From Actinomycetota bacterium (GTDB lineage: Bacteria; Actinomycetota; Actinomycetes; Propionibacteriales; Propionibacteriaceae): a DNA stretch of 64,000 nucleotides. Location: assembly GCA_020161015.1 (NCBI GenBank), contig JAIUOT010000003.1, positions 1 through 64,000 on the forward strand, in the 5' to 3' direction. Positions 33,326 through 41,214 of the stretch are shown here, one piece after another. The notes beneath the pieces were generated by a model. That model was not told the DNA's origin, did no database searches, and worked only from the letters and a program-made list of their open reading frames with translations. The translations under genes were made by a program, and so were the position numbers. How positions within the stretch are numbered: the first letter of the stretch is position 1; each line of letters begins with the position of its first letter.

Positions 33326-34855
33326 ATGACAGCGGAGGTGACGGCGAGCGCGGGCGTCCCGCGATTGTCGGTCCAGGGCATTTCGAAGAGCTTCGAGGCG
33401 ATCCATGCCCTGCGCGACGTCTCCTTCGACCTCGCCCCCGGCGAGATCCACGCCCTGGTGGGGGAGAACGGCGCCGGCAAGTCCACGCTGGTGGGCGTCA
33501 TCACCGGCCTCCTCCAGGCCGACCACGGCCACGTGCTGCTCAACGGCACGGACGTCCGCTTCCACAACCCGCTGGAGGCCCGCACCAAGGGCGTCGCGGC
33601 GGTGTTCCAGGACCCGAACCTCTTCCCGCACCTGTCGATCGCGGAGAACATCGTCACCGGCGCGTACCCGCGCAAGGGCCCGCTGCTGGACCTTGCGGCC
33701 ATGCGCGGCCTGGCCCGCACCAAGCTCGAGCAGCTCGGCTTCGACCTCGACCCCGACCGCCTGGTGGCCGAGCTGACCGTGGCCGAGGCCCAGTTCGTCG
33801 AGATCGCCCGCGCGGTCGAGCCGGGCCTCCAGCTGCTGATCCTGGACGAGCCGACCAGCGCGCTCACCCCGTCCGAGGCCGGCCGGCTGTACACGATGGT
33901 CGAGGCGCTGAAGGCCGCCGGCACCACCGTGGTCTGGATCTCCCACCGCATGGACGAGATCCGCCGCCTCGCCGACACCATCACGGTGCTGCGGGACGGC
34001 CAGCACGTGGTCACCGCCCCGGCGTCCGAACTCGGTGACGACGACATGATCAAGGCGATGGTGGGCCGCTCGGTCGCCCTCCAGCGCGTCCCCCGCACCG
34101 AGGAGCTCGGCCCGGTCCGGCTGCGGGTGCGCGACCTGAACCTGGCCGGCACGTTTGCCGACATCTCCTTCGACGTCGCGGAGGGTGAGATCGTCGCGAT
34201 CGCCGGGCTGGTCGGCTCGGGCCGCTCGGAGATCCAGCAGGCGGTCTTCGGCCTCAGCCCTGAGGTCACCGGAACCATCGAGGTGGACGGCGAGGCCGTG
34301 CGTCCCGACAGCCCCGCGGTGATGGCCCGCAAGGGCGTGGTCTACCTGCCGGAGGACCGGGACGCCGAGGGGATCATCTCCTCGATGAGCATCACCGCGA
34401 ACATCGCGCTGCCCAGCATCCGCAGCCTGTCGAAGGCCGGCTTCATGGCCCCGCGCAAGGAGCGGGCGCTGGCCGCCGGCCAGCGCGAGGCGCTCAGCAT
34501 CAAGGGCGAGATCTCCGCCCTGGTCAGCTCGCTGTCGGGCGGCAACCGGCAGAAGGTGGCGCTGGCCCGCTGGCTGGCCACCAACCCCCGCGTCCTGCTG
34601 CTCGACGAGCCCACGCACGGCATCGACGTCGGCACGAAGGTGCAGGTGCACGACATGATGCGCCGCCTCGCGCGTCAGCAGCGGATGGCGATCCTGATGG
34701 TCTCCTCCGACCTTCCGGAGGTGCTCGCGGTGAGCGACCGGGTGCTGGTGATCCGGCGCGGACGCCTGGCCGCGACCATCGACATCGAGGACGCCACGCA
34801 GGAGAACATCATGGCCGCCGCGACGGCTGGTCGAGTCGAGGAAGGCACGAAGTGA
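33326..34855 (+). CDS. Sugar ABC importer, tandem ATPase subunit (RbsA type)
   Basis: A 509-residue protein with two nucleotide-binding domains, as in RbsA/XylG/LsrA. The first has Walker A GENGAGKST and Walker B LLILDEPTSAL. The second has the usual degenerate Walker A GLVGSGRSE and a full signature LSGGNRQKVALARWL with LLLDEPTHGID. It powers import through the two permeases that follow with GTGA and ATGA overlaps. GGAAGG precedes the ATG. Confidence 0.93.
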   Translation: MTAEVTASAGVPRLSVQGISKSFEAIHALRDVSFDLAPGEIHALVGENGAGKSTLVGVITGLLQADHGHVLLNGTDVRFHNPLEARTKGVAAVFQDPNLFPHLSIAENIVTGAYPRKGPLLDLAAMRGLARTKLEQLGFDLDPDRLVAELTVAEAQFVEIARAVEPGLQLLILDEPTSALTPSEAGRLYTMVEALKAAGTTVVWISHRMDEIRRLADTITVLRDGQHVVTAPASELGDDDMIKAMVGRSVALQRVPRTEELGPVRLRVRDLNLAGTFADISFDVAEGEIVAIAGLVGSGRSEIQQAVFGLSPEVTGTIEVDGEAVRPDSPAVMARKGVVYLPEDRDAEGIISSMSITANIALPSIRSLSKAGFMAPRKERALAAGQREALSIKGEISALVSSLSGGNRQKVALARWLATNPRVLLLDEPTHGIDVGTKVQVHDMMRRLARQQRMAILMVSSDLPEVLAVSDRVLVIRRGRLAATIDIEDATQENIMAAATAGRVEEGTK

Positions 34856-35880
34856 GTGAGCCATCGGTCCTGGAGCGGCTGCGCCTGAGCGGCAGCGGCG
34901 GCGCGGCGCTGCGCGTCCGCTTCATCGGCGTGCTCGCGTTCCAGGTGCTGCTGATCGTGGTGTTCACCGCGCTCAATCCGCGCTTCATCGGCTGGGACAA
35001 CGCCCAGAGCATCCTGTTCACTGCCGCCATCCTCGCGATGGCCGCCGCCGGCCAGACGCTCGTCGTGCTCACCGGCAACCTCGACCTGTCGGTCGGCTCG
35101 ATCATGGGGCTGTGCGCGTACGTCGTCTTCGACGTGACGAGCCAGGCGCCCTGGCTGGCGGGGCTCACGGTCCCGTTCGCCGTCGCCCTCGGGGCGGTGC
35201 TCGGCCTGGCCAACGGCCTGCTGGTGACCTACCTCAAGATCCCGTCGATGGTCGCCACGCTCGGCACGCTGTCGGTCTACCGCGGGCTGGTGTCCTTCTA
35301 CGCCAACGCGATGGAGGTGACCAGCGGCGAGCTGCCCCAGTGGATGCGGACGCTGGCCACCGTCCGCTGGCTCGGGCTGTCGTCCTACGTGTGGATCGCG
35401 GTCCTGGTCGTCGTCCTCGTCGGCCTGGCGCTCAGCCTGCTGCCGTGGGGACGCAAGCTCTACGCCCTCGGCTCGAACGCCCGCGCGGCCTACTACTACG
35501 GCCTGAACGAGAACGGCATCCTCGTCGGCGCCTACGTCGCCGCCGGCGGCATCGCCGGCTTCGTGGGGCTGCTGCTCGGCGCGCAGGTGGGCAACATCAA
35601 CTCCCTGCTGGCCTCGGGCATCGAGATGCAGGTGCTGGCAGCGGTCGTGATCGGCGGCGTGAGCATCTGGGGAGGCTCGGGCAGCGTCTACGGCGCAGCG
35701 CTCGGCGCGATCGTGCTGGCCACGATCAACAACGGCCTCGTGCTGCTGGGCGTCCAGGAGTTCTACCGGCTGCTGATCCAGGGCCTGGCTATCGTGGCCG
35801 CGGTCGCGGTGGACGCCCTGGTGCAGAAACGGGTGCTCACGGCCACCCGGCGGCGCGTCATCCTGGAGGTAGCGGCATGA
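34852..35880 (+). CDS. Sugar ABC importer permease 1 (RbsC type)
   Basis: A 342-residue membrane protein with about nine to ten hydrophobic helices and RbsC-family landmarks: LTGNLDLSVGSIMGL, NGLLVTYLKIPSMVATLGT and VIGGVSIWGGSGSVYGAALGA. GTG 34852 overlaps the ATPase stop (GTGA). It pairs with a second, different permease, an arrangement shared with the rhamnose (RhaP/Q) and AI-2 (LsrC/D) importers. Confidence 0.92.
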   Translation: MSEPSVLERLRLSGSGGAALRVRFIGVLAFQVLLIVVFTALNPRFIGWDNAQSILFTAAILAMAAAGQTLVVLTGNLDLSVGSIMGLCAYVVFDVTSQAPWLAGLTVPFAVALGAVLGLANGLLVTYLKIPSMVATLGTLSVYRGLVSFYANAMEVTSGELPQWMRTLATVRWLGLSSYVWIAVLVVVLVGLALSLLPWGRKLYALGSNARAAYYYGLNENGILVGAYVAAGGIAGFVGLLLGAQVGNINSLLASGIEMQVLAAVVIGGVSIWGGSGSVYGAALGAIVLATINNGLVLLGVQEFYRLLIQGLAIVAAVAVDALVQKRVLTATRRRVILEVAA

Positions 35881-36863
35881 GCCGGGTGCTGCGGTCCTTC
35901 TCCGCCGAGCTGCTGCTGGTGGCGCTGATCGTGCTGGCCGCGATCTGGTCGAGCCAGCTGTCGCCCTACTTCCTCGACCTGAACAACCTGATGAACTCCG
36001 CGGCCTTCTTCGTGGTGTTCGGGCTGATGGCCTTCGGGCTGTTCCCGGTGGTCGTCCAGGGCGAGATCGACATCTCGCTGGCCTCGACCCTCGCCGTGGC
36101 CAGCGTCCTGTTCGCCAAGCTGTCGGTCGCCGGCGTCCCGGTGCTGGTCGCGCTGCCGGTGGTGCTCGCGGCCACCGCGCTGCTGGGAGCCGTCAACGGC
36201 GTTCTGGTGGCCTACGCCGGCCTGCCGTCCCTGGCCGTGACGCTGGGCACCCTCGGCGCCTACCGCGGCGTCGCGTACCTGCTGGCCGGGGACGCCGGCG
36301 TCACCGGCCTCACCCCCGAGTACACGTTCCTCGGCCTGTCCTGGGTCGGCGTCGTGCCGTCCACGGTCGTCCTCTTCCTGATCTTCGCCGTGGTGATCGG
36401 CGTGCTGATGGAGGCCACCCGCTTCGGCCGCTACAGCTACGCCATCGGCTCCAACCCCGACGCCTCCCGCACCGCGGCCGTGCCGGTGCGCCAGACCCGC
36501 GTGATCGCCTACGCCGTCGCCGGGGCGGCCGCCGGGCTCGCCGGCTTCGTCTGGGTGAACCAGTACCAGTCGGCGCGCGGCGACAACGCAGACGGCGCGA
36601 TCCTCTTCGTGCTCACCGCCGTCGTCCTCGGCGGGGTGTCGATCAAGGGAGGCAGCGGGCGCGCCCTGGGCGTCCTGCTGTCGACCCTTCTGCTGGCCAC
36701 CATCCAGACCGGGATGAAGCTGGCCAACGTGCCCGGCACCAGCCAGACGCTGGTGATCGGCCTGCTGCTCATCGCCAGCACCGGCGGCCCCCAGCTGGTC
36801 ACGCTGCTGCGCTCCGCGTTCGGACGGGTGCGCAGGACCTCCGTCTCCACGGCCGGGGGGTGA
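35877..36863 (+). CDS. Sugar ABC importer permease 2 (RbsC type)
   Basis: A 328-residue RbsC-family permease with VQGEIDISLASTLAVASV, NGVLVAYAGLPSLAVTLGTLG and LGGVSIKGGSGRALGVLLS. The ATG overlaps the stop of permease 1 (ATGA). It should form a heterodimeric channel with permease 1. The C-terminus ends in a short basic cytoplasmic tail. Confidence 0.92.
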   Translation: MSRVLRSFSAELLLVALIVLAAIWSSQLSPYFLDLNNLMNSAAFFVVFGLMAFGLFPVVVQGEIDISLASTLAVASVLFAKLSVAGVPVLVALPVVLAATALLGAVNGVLVAYAGLPSLAVTLGTLGAYRGVAYLLAGDAGVTGLTPEYTFLGLSWVGVVPSTVVLFLIFAVVIGVLMEATRFGRYSYAIGSNPDASRTAAVPVRQTRVIAYAVAGAAAGLAGFVWVNQYQSARGDNADGAILFVLTAVVLGGVSIKGGSGRALGVLLSTLLLATIQTGMKLANVPGTSQTLVIGLLLIASTGGPQLVTLLRSAFGRVRRTSVSTAGG

Positions 36864-36948
36864 GGCCGGCGTCCACGTGCACCGCTGTCACCCGTCCACC
36901 TTCGACCCCACCCAGCACCACCTGTTCAATGATGAAAGGAACCCACTC

Positions 36949-38019
36949 ATGACCGAATCGGCCTTCACCCGCCGTCGCTTCATCGGCATCGCCGCCGCCG
37001 CGGGCGCCGCCGCTGCCGCCGTCCCGCTGCTCAGCGCCTGCACCACCACCGCTCCCGGCGCGGCCACCGCCGCCGGCTCCGCGAGCGCGGGCGGCGCCAA
37101 GCTCAAGGTGTTCATGGCTCCCAAGTTCACCGGCCTGGCCTACTTCGAGGTCGCCCGCAAGGGCGGCGAGGACGCGGGCAAGGAGCTCGGCCTCGACTTC
37201 CAGTACATCGGCTCGGACAAGGCGGAGGCCACCGAGCAGATCGCCACCCTGACCAACGCGGTCGCGCAGAAGCCGAACGCCCTCGTGGTCAGCGCGATCG
37301 ACGGCGACGCCGTCGCCCCGGCCCTGCGCCAGGCCCGCTCGGCCGGCATCAAGGTCGTCACCTACGACGCCGACGCCGCTGCAGACGCCCGCGACCTGTT
37401 CGTCAACCAGCTCTCCTACGAGCTGGCCGCGCAGACCATGCTGGACGCCGCGCTGCTGAACTCGCCCGAGGGTGGCCTGGTGGCGTTCATCTCCGCTTCG
37501 CCGACGGCGCCGAACCACACCGCGCACGTGAAGTTCATGAAGCAGAACATCGACACCAACCCGAAGTACTCGAAGTTCAAGTACGTGGACACCGTGCAGT
37601 TCGCCGCGGACGATGCCCAGAAGAGCCAGGACATCGCGCTCAACCTGATGCAGGCCCACCCGGACCTGAAGGTCATCATCTCTTCGTCCGCGGTCTCGGC
37701 CCCGGCGGCGGAGCAGGCCATCATCAACGCGGGCAAGGGTGGCAAGGTCTTCGCGACCGGCGTCGCGCTGCCGTCCTCGGTGAAGGACTTCATCAAGAGC
37801 GGCAACTCGAAGGCCTTCATGATGTGGGATCCGGCAGAGCTCGGCTACGTGGCCACCGTTGCGGCCGCCCAGCTGGCGCAGGGCAAGATCACCACGGACA
37901 AGGGCACGAAGATCGACTGCGGCAAGGCCGGCACCTACGAGGTCGGCGAAGCCGGCGAGGTGCTCTACAACAAGCCGCTGATGTTCACCGCCGACAACAT
38001 CGACCAGTACAGCTTCTGA
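36949..38019 (+). CDS. Sugar-binding lipoprotein of the ABC importer
   Basis: A 356-residue periplasmic-binding-protein-like lipoprotein (RbsB/LsrB/RhaS group). The leader combines a twin-arginine motif (TRRRFIGIAA) with a lipobox LLSAC, so it is probably Tat-exported and lipid-anchored. The mature part has LKVFMAPKFTGLAYFEVARKG and AIDGDAVAPALRQARSAGIKVVTYDAD, typical of the fold. AAAGGA precedes ATG 36949. The ligand is probably a polyol or deoxy/branched sugar matched to the kinase and MtlD-like enzyme; the sequence does not identify it. Confidence 0.9.
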   Translation: MTESAFTRRRFIGIAAAAGAAAAAVPLLSACTTTAPGAATAAGSASAGGAKLKVFMAPKFTGLAYFEVARKGGEDAGKELGLDFQYIGSDKAEATEQIATLTNAVAQKPNALVVSAIDGDAVAPALRQARSAGIKVVTYDADAAADARDLFVNQLSYELAAQTMLDAALLNSPEGGLVAFISASPTAPNHTAHVKFMKQNIDTNPKYSKFKYVDTVQFAADDAQKSQDIALNLMQAHPDLKVIISSSAVSAPAAEQAIINAGKGGKVFATGVALPSSVKDFIKSGNSKAFMMWDPAELGYVATVAAAQLAQGKITTDKGTKIDCGKAGTYEVGEAGEVLYNKPLMFTADNIDQYSF

Positions 38020-38029
38020 TTCGATGATG

Positions 38030-38059
38030 CCGTGGCCCGGCGGAGACGCCGGGCCACGG
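38030..38059 (+). terminator. Hairpin terminator after the ABC operon
   Basis: CCGTGGCCCGGC (38030-38041) and GCCGGGCCACGG (38048-38059) form a perfect 12-bp stem with a six-base loop, 11 bases after the binding-protein stop. It separates the importer from the second SorC gene. There is no T tract. Confidence 0.75.
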
Positions 38060-38096
38060 GCAATACTTGGCGCGGGATCGAGGTCAGGACGGGCAC

Positions 38097-39050
38097 GTGA
38101 AGCGAGGACGGCACGACGAGGTCATGCCAGAGGAGCGGACGACCGCGCTCGCGAGCATCGCCTGGTTCTACTACATCGACGGCCTGACCCAGGCCGACAT
38201 CGCCGAGCGCATGAAGACGTCGCGGGCGACCGTGGGACGGCTGCTGCAGGAGGCGCGGGAGACCGGGGTGGTGCGCATCTCGATCGACCCGACCATCCTG
38301 GCCACCATGGGGCTGAGCCGCCGGCTGTGCGACCGGTACGGCCTGGAGGACGCCCTCGTGGTGCCGCGGCGGGCCACCGACAGCGTGGCGCTCACGGTGA
38401 ACCGGCGGATCGCGATCGCGGCCGCCGGCTACCTCGAGCGCTACCTGCGGCCGGGCGCGGTGATCGGCTTCGGCTGGGGCGACACGGTGATGAACGTGCT
38501 GTTCAGCATCCGCTCGGAGTCGCTGGAGGGCGTCACCTTCGCCTCGGTCGCCGGAGGCATCGACCGGTACACCCGGGAGGTGTTCGCCACGGGCAACGGC
38601 ATCCAGGCACACCTCCAGCTCATCCCGGCACCCCTGGTGGTGAACTCCCCGGCCACGGCGGAGGCGCTGCGGCAGGACACCTCTGTCACGAGGGTGCTCG
38701 AGCTCTCCCGCACGGCGGTGGCCACGATCACCGGCGTCGGCGGCACGCAGGTCACCGGCAGTTCGGTCAGGTCGGGGCTGTACTCCCCGTCCGCGATCAG
38801 CACGATCGCAGAACTCGGCGGTGCCGGCGACATGCTGGGGGAGTGGTTCGACGCGGACGGACGCGTCGTCCCGCAGGCCACGTCCGACCGCCGGATCGGC
38901 ATGGACCTGGCCGAGCTGGCGACGATGCCCCACGTGATCGGGGTCGCGGCGGGCGTGGAGAAGGCGACCGCGATCCGGGCCGCCGTCCTCGGCGGCTACC
39001 TCGACGTGCTGATCACCGACGAGCCGACGGCGGAACTGCTCCTCGCCTGA
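38097..39050 (+). CDS. SorC/DeoR-type sugar-binding transcriptional regulator (2)
   Basis: A 317-residue SorC-family protein. The HTH part (ASIAWFYYIDGLTQADIAERM, TSRATVGRLLQEAR) closely resembles LsrR. The effector domain has IGFGWGDTVMNVLF, GVAAGVEKATAI and TDEPTAELLLA. GTG 38097 with AGGA upstream is my choice; ATG 38124 is the alternative. It is a paralogue of the regulator at 29712-30719 and the two may share or compete for the 33211 palindrome. It leads a short run with the HAD and shikimate-dehydrogenase-like genes. Confidence 0.9.
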   Translation: MKRGRHDEVMPEERTTALASIAWFYYIDGLTQADIAERMKTSRATVGRLLQEARETGVVRISIDPTILATMGLSRRLCDRYGLEDALVVPRRATDSVALTVNRRIAIAAAGYLERYLRPGAVIGFGWGDTVMNVLFSIRSESLEGVTFASVAGGIDRYTREVFATGNGIQAHLQLIPAPLVVNSPATAEALRQDTSVTRVLELSRTAVATITGVGGTQVTGSSVRSGLYSPSAISTIAELGGAGDMLGEWFDADGRVVPQATSDRRIGMDLAELATMPHVIGVAAGVEKATAIRAAVLGGYLDVLITDEPTAELLLA

Positions 39051-39123
39051 GGCTCCGTCCCCCAACCCCCACGCCGCACCGGCGAGCTCCGGCACGCCTT
39101 GATGACCCTGTCGAGAGGACCCC

Positions 39124-39957
39124 ATGCACACCGATGACCAGCTGGCCGGACGGCCGACCTTGGCGGACATCCGCTTGGTCGTGGCTGACATGGACGGCAC
39201 GCTGCTCGACGGCGACGGGACGATCCCGGACAGCTTCTGGCCACTGCTCGAGCGCCTCGCCGCGCGCGAGGTGGTGTTCGCGGTCGCCAGCGGGCGGCAG
39301 TATCCGGCGCTGGCCGGGATGTTCGGCCGCGCGGGCCACGGGCTCGCGCTGATCGCGGAGAACGGCGCCTACGTGGTGAGCGAGGGGCGCGAGGTGAGCT
39401 CCAGCACCGTCGACCCGGCCGCGGCCGCCCACGTGGTGGACGTCGTGCGCGGCCTCGGCAGGGACTTCGAACTCGGCCTGGTGCTGTCGGGCCGGCGCAG
39501 CGCCTACGTGGAGAGCGACGAGCCGGCCTTCTTGGAGGAGGCCGGGCGGTTCTACACCAGCCTCCAGGTCGTCGACGACCTGCGCGGCGTCACCGACGAG
39601 CCCCTGAAGTTCGCCGTCCACGACGCCGTCGGCGCCTCGCGTGGCAGCAGGGACGCGCTCGTCCCCGAGCTGGCGCCGCTGCGGGTGGTGATGTCGAGCG
39701 AGCACTGGATGGACATCATGGACCCGGCCGTGGACAAGGGCGTGGCGGTGCGCGCGCTGCAGCGCACGCTCGGCGTCGGGCCCGACCAGACGATGGCCTT
39801 CGGCGACTACCTCAACGACCTGGAGATGCTCGCCCAGGCCACCCACTCCTTCGCCATGGGCAACGCCCACCCGCGGGTCGTCGCGGCCAGCCGCCACCGG
39901 GCGCCGTCCAACAGCGAGCACGGCGTGGTGCGGGTGCTGGAGGAGCTGCTCGCCTGA
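39124..39957 (+). CDS. Cof-type HAD hydrolase
   Basis: A 277-residue HAD phosphatase. Motif I is VVADMDGTLLDGDG with both aspartates, motif II Ser is in AVASGRQ, motif III Lys is in DPAVDKGVAVRAL, and motif IV is MAFGDYLNDLEML. The C2-type cap places it in the Cof/sugar-phosphatase group. In this locus it may hydrolyse a sugar phosphate to relieve phosphate stress or finish the pathway. Confidence 0.9.
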   Translation: MHTDDQLAGRPTLADIRLVVADMDGTLLDGDGTIPDSFWPLLERLAAREVVFAVASGRQYPALAGMFGRAGHGLALIAENGAYVVSEGREVSSSTVDPAAAAHVVDVVRGLGRDFELGLVLSGRRSAYVESDEPAFLEEAGRFYTSLQVVDDLRGVTDEPLKFAVHDAVGASRGSRDALVPELAPLRVVMSSEHWMDIMDPAVDKGVAVRALQRTLGVGPDQTMAFGDYLNDLEMLAQATHSFAMGNAHPRVVAASRHRAPSNSEHGVVRVLEELLA

Positions 39958-39982
39958 GGATGGGTCACGGAGAGGACCCGGC

Positions 39983-40831
39983 ATGCACTTCCTGAGCACG
40001 CTCACCGGCTGCTTCGCGCAGCCGGTCGACGAGAACCCGACCGTGGTGATGATGGAGGCGGCGTACGCCCACCACGGCATCGACGCCCGCTACCTCAACT
40101 GCGAGGTCGCACCAGCCGGCCTCGCGGCCGCGGTCGCCGGGGCGCGCGCCATGGGCTGGGTCGGGTTCAACCTGTCGATCCCGCACAAGATCGCGGTGAT
40201 CGGGCACCTGGACCGGCTGGCGCCGTCCGCGGAGGTCATCGGGGCGGTCAACTGCGTGGCCCGCGACGGCGACGCGCTCGTGGGACACAACTTCGACGGG
40301 CAGGGGTTCCTCACCTCCGTGCGCGAGGTGGTCGACCCCGCCGGCGCGCGGGTTGCCGTCCTGGGCGCCGGGGGAGCGGCCCGCGCGATCGCCGTCGAGC
40401 TGGGGCTGGCCGGGGCGGCGTCCATCGACATCGTGAGCCGGCGGCCCGAACCGGGCCGGGCACTGGCGGAGGTGATCAGCGCGCGCACGCGCGCCGCCGG
40501 GCACTGGGTGCCGTGGCAGGGCCGGTGGACGGCGCCGGGCGGACTGGACCTGCTGGTCAACGCGACCCAGGTCGGGCTGTTCCCCGATGTGGACGCCCTC
40601 CCGGAGATCGACCTGGACAGCCTGCGCGCGCCCACGGTCGTCGCCGACGTGATCCCCAACCCGCCGACCTCGGCGCTCGTGGCCGCGGCCCGCAGCCGGG
40701 GCCTGGTCACCCTCGACGGACTCGGGATGCTGGTGAACCAGGGCGCGCTCGCCGTCCAGCTGTGGACCGGCGTCGACCCCGACCGGGACGTCATGCGCGC
40801 CCGGCTGGCGGCGATCTTCGCCGCCGGCTGA
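39983..40831 (+). CDS. Shikimate dehydrogenase-like NAD(P) oxidoreductase
   Basis: A 282-residue shikimate/quinate dehydrogenase-family protein. The substrate domain has FNLSIPHK (usual NVTIPHK, Lys kept) and NFDGQGF (usual NTDG), and the Rossmann domain has VAVLGAGGAARAIAVEL. It lies 25 bases after the HAD gene inside a sugar locus, not with other aro genes. With the altered NTDG box this suggests a catabolic substrate rather than aromatic biosynthesis. The true housekeeping AroE could be elsewhere. Confidence 0.82.
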   Translation: MHFLSTLTGCFAQPVDENPTVVMMEAAYAHHGIDARYLNCEVAPAGLAAAVAGARAMGWVGFNLSIPHKIAVIGHLDRLAPSAEVIGAVNCVARDGDALVGHNFDGQGFLTSVREVVDPAGARVAVLGAGGAARAIAVELGLAGAASIDIVSRRPEPGRALAEVISARTRAAGHWVPWQGRWTAPGGLDLLVNATQVGLFPDVDALPEIDLDSLRAPTVVADVIPNPPTSALVAAARSRGLVTLDGLGMLVNQGALAVQLWTGVDPDRDVMRARLAAIFAAG

Positions 40832-40882
40832 CCCACGTCCGAGGGATCCCGGTGGCCCCGGATGGGTGCCGCACGCCCTGAT

Positions 40883-41100
40883 GAGGGCCAGCCTTCCCGC
40901 GCGAGGGCCAGCCCCCATGCGCGACGGCCCCCACGCGTGATCGCCAGCCCCCACGTGTGAGGGCCCGCCCCCCTGCGCGAGGGCCAGCCTTGACGTCGAG
41001 GGCTCGTCCCCTGGTGCTGGCCCTCGGCGCCAAGGCTGGCCCTCGCGCGGGAAGGCTGGCCCTCGCGCGGGAAGGGCGGCCGTCGGCGGGAGGGGGAGGC
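40883..41100. repeat. Intergenic array 1 of ~20-bp degenerate units, head-to-head
   Basis: The 383-base gap between the shikimate-dehydrogenase-like and ABC ATPase genes holds no gene. From 40883, units of about 20 bp run rightward beginning GAGGGCCAGCC (40883, 40903, 40939, 40959, 40979). After a pivot near 41000-41015 the reverse complement GGCTGGCCCTC repeats with the same period to ~41100. The first unit GAGGGCCAGCCTTCCCGCGC is matched by GCGCGGGAAGGCTGGCCCTC in the reverse arm, so the whole array is a long imperfect palindrome. It contains one 66-bp core element. Confidence 0.85.
40979..41044. repeat. 66-bp inverted-repeat element, copy R1
   Basis: The ends GAGGGCCAGCCTT and AAGGCTGGCCCTC are perfect 13-bp complements. 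The middle GAGGGCTCGTCCCCTGGTGC is shared with two other copies (50086-50151 and 50339-50404), from which it differs at about six and seven positions by my reading. No reading frame of its own is credible. Confidence 0.88.
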
Positions 41101-41164
41101 GGACCGGGCAGTGCGATCCGGTGCGGGTCGAGCAGTGGGACGCCGGCGCGAGGTCTGCATCATT

Positions 41165-41193
41165 TTGTAATGACCGGTCAGTTCAACTACTCT
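41165..41193 (+). promoter_or_regulatory. Promoter with TetR-type operator in the spacer
   Basis: TTGTAA (41165-41170) and TACTCT (41188-41193) are separated by 17 bases. The spacer begins with the perfect palindrome TGACCGGTCA (41171-41180), a common TetR-family half-site pair. It lies 35 bases before the ABC ATPase AGGAGG site. The TetR gene at the end of this operon (44620) is the obvious candidate repressor, giving autoregulation. Confidence 0.7.
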
Positions 41194-41214
41194 GGAGATC
41201 GAACAGGAGGACAC

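Noticed and set aside
29712..39050. AI-2 (Lsr) uptake and processing system
   Set aside because: Importer layout, LsrR-like regulator and FGGY kinase invite the comparison, but the kinase looks LyxK-like, the aldolase is class II rather than LsrF-type class I, and an MtlD-like enzyme is present, so a sugar or polyol route fits better.
40883..41100. CRISPR array
   Set aside because: Units are degenerate, contiguous and arranged in both orientations. There are no unique spacers of even length and no cas genes.
40957..41214. N-terminal extension of the ABC ATPase through the repeat array
   Set aside because: GTG 41215 has AGGAGG at the right distance and follows a promoter at 41165-41193. The extension translates repeats only.
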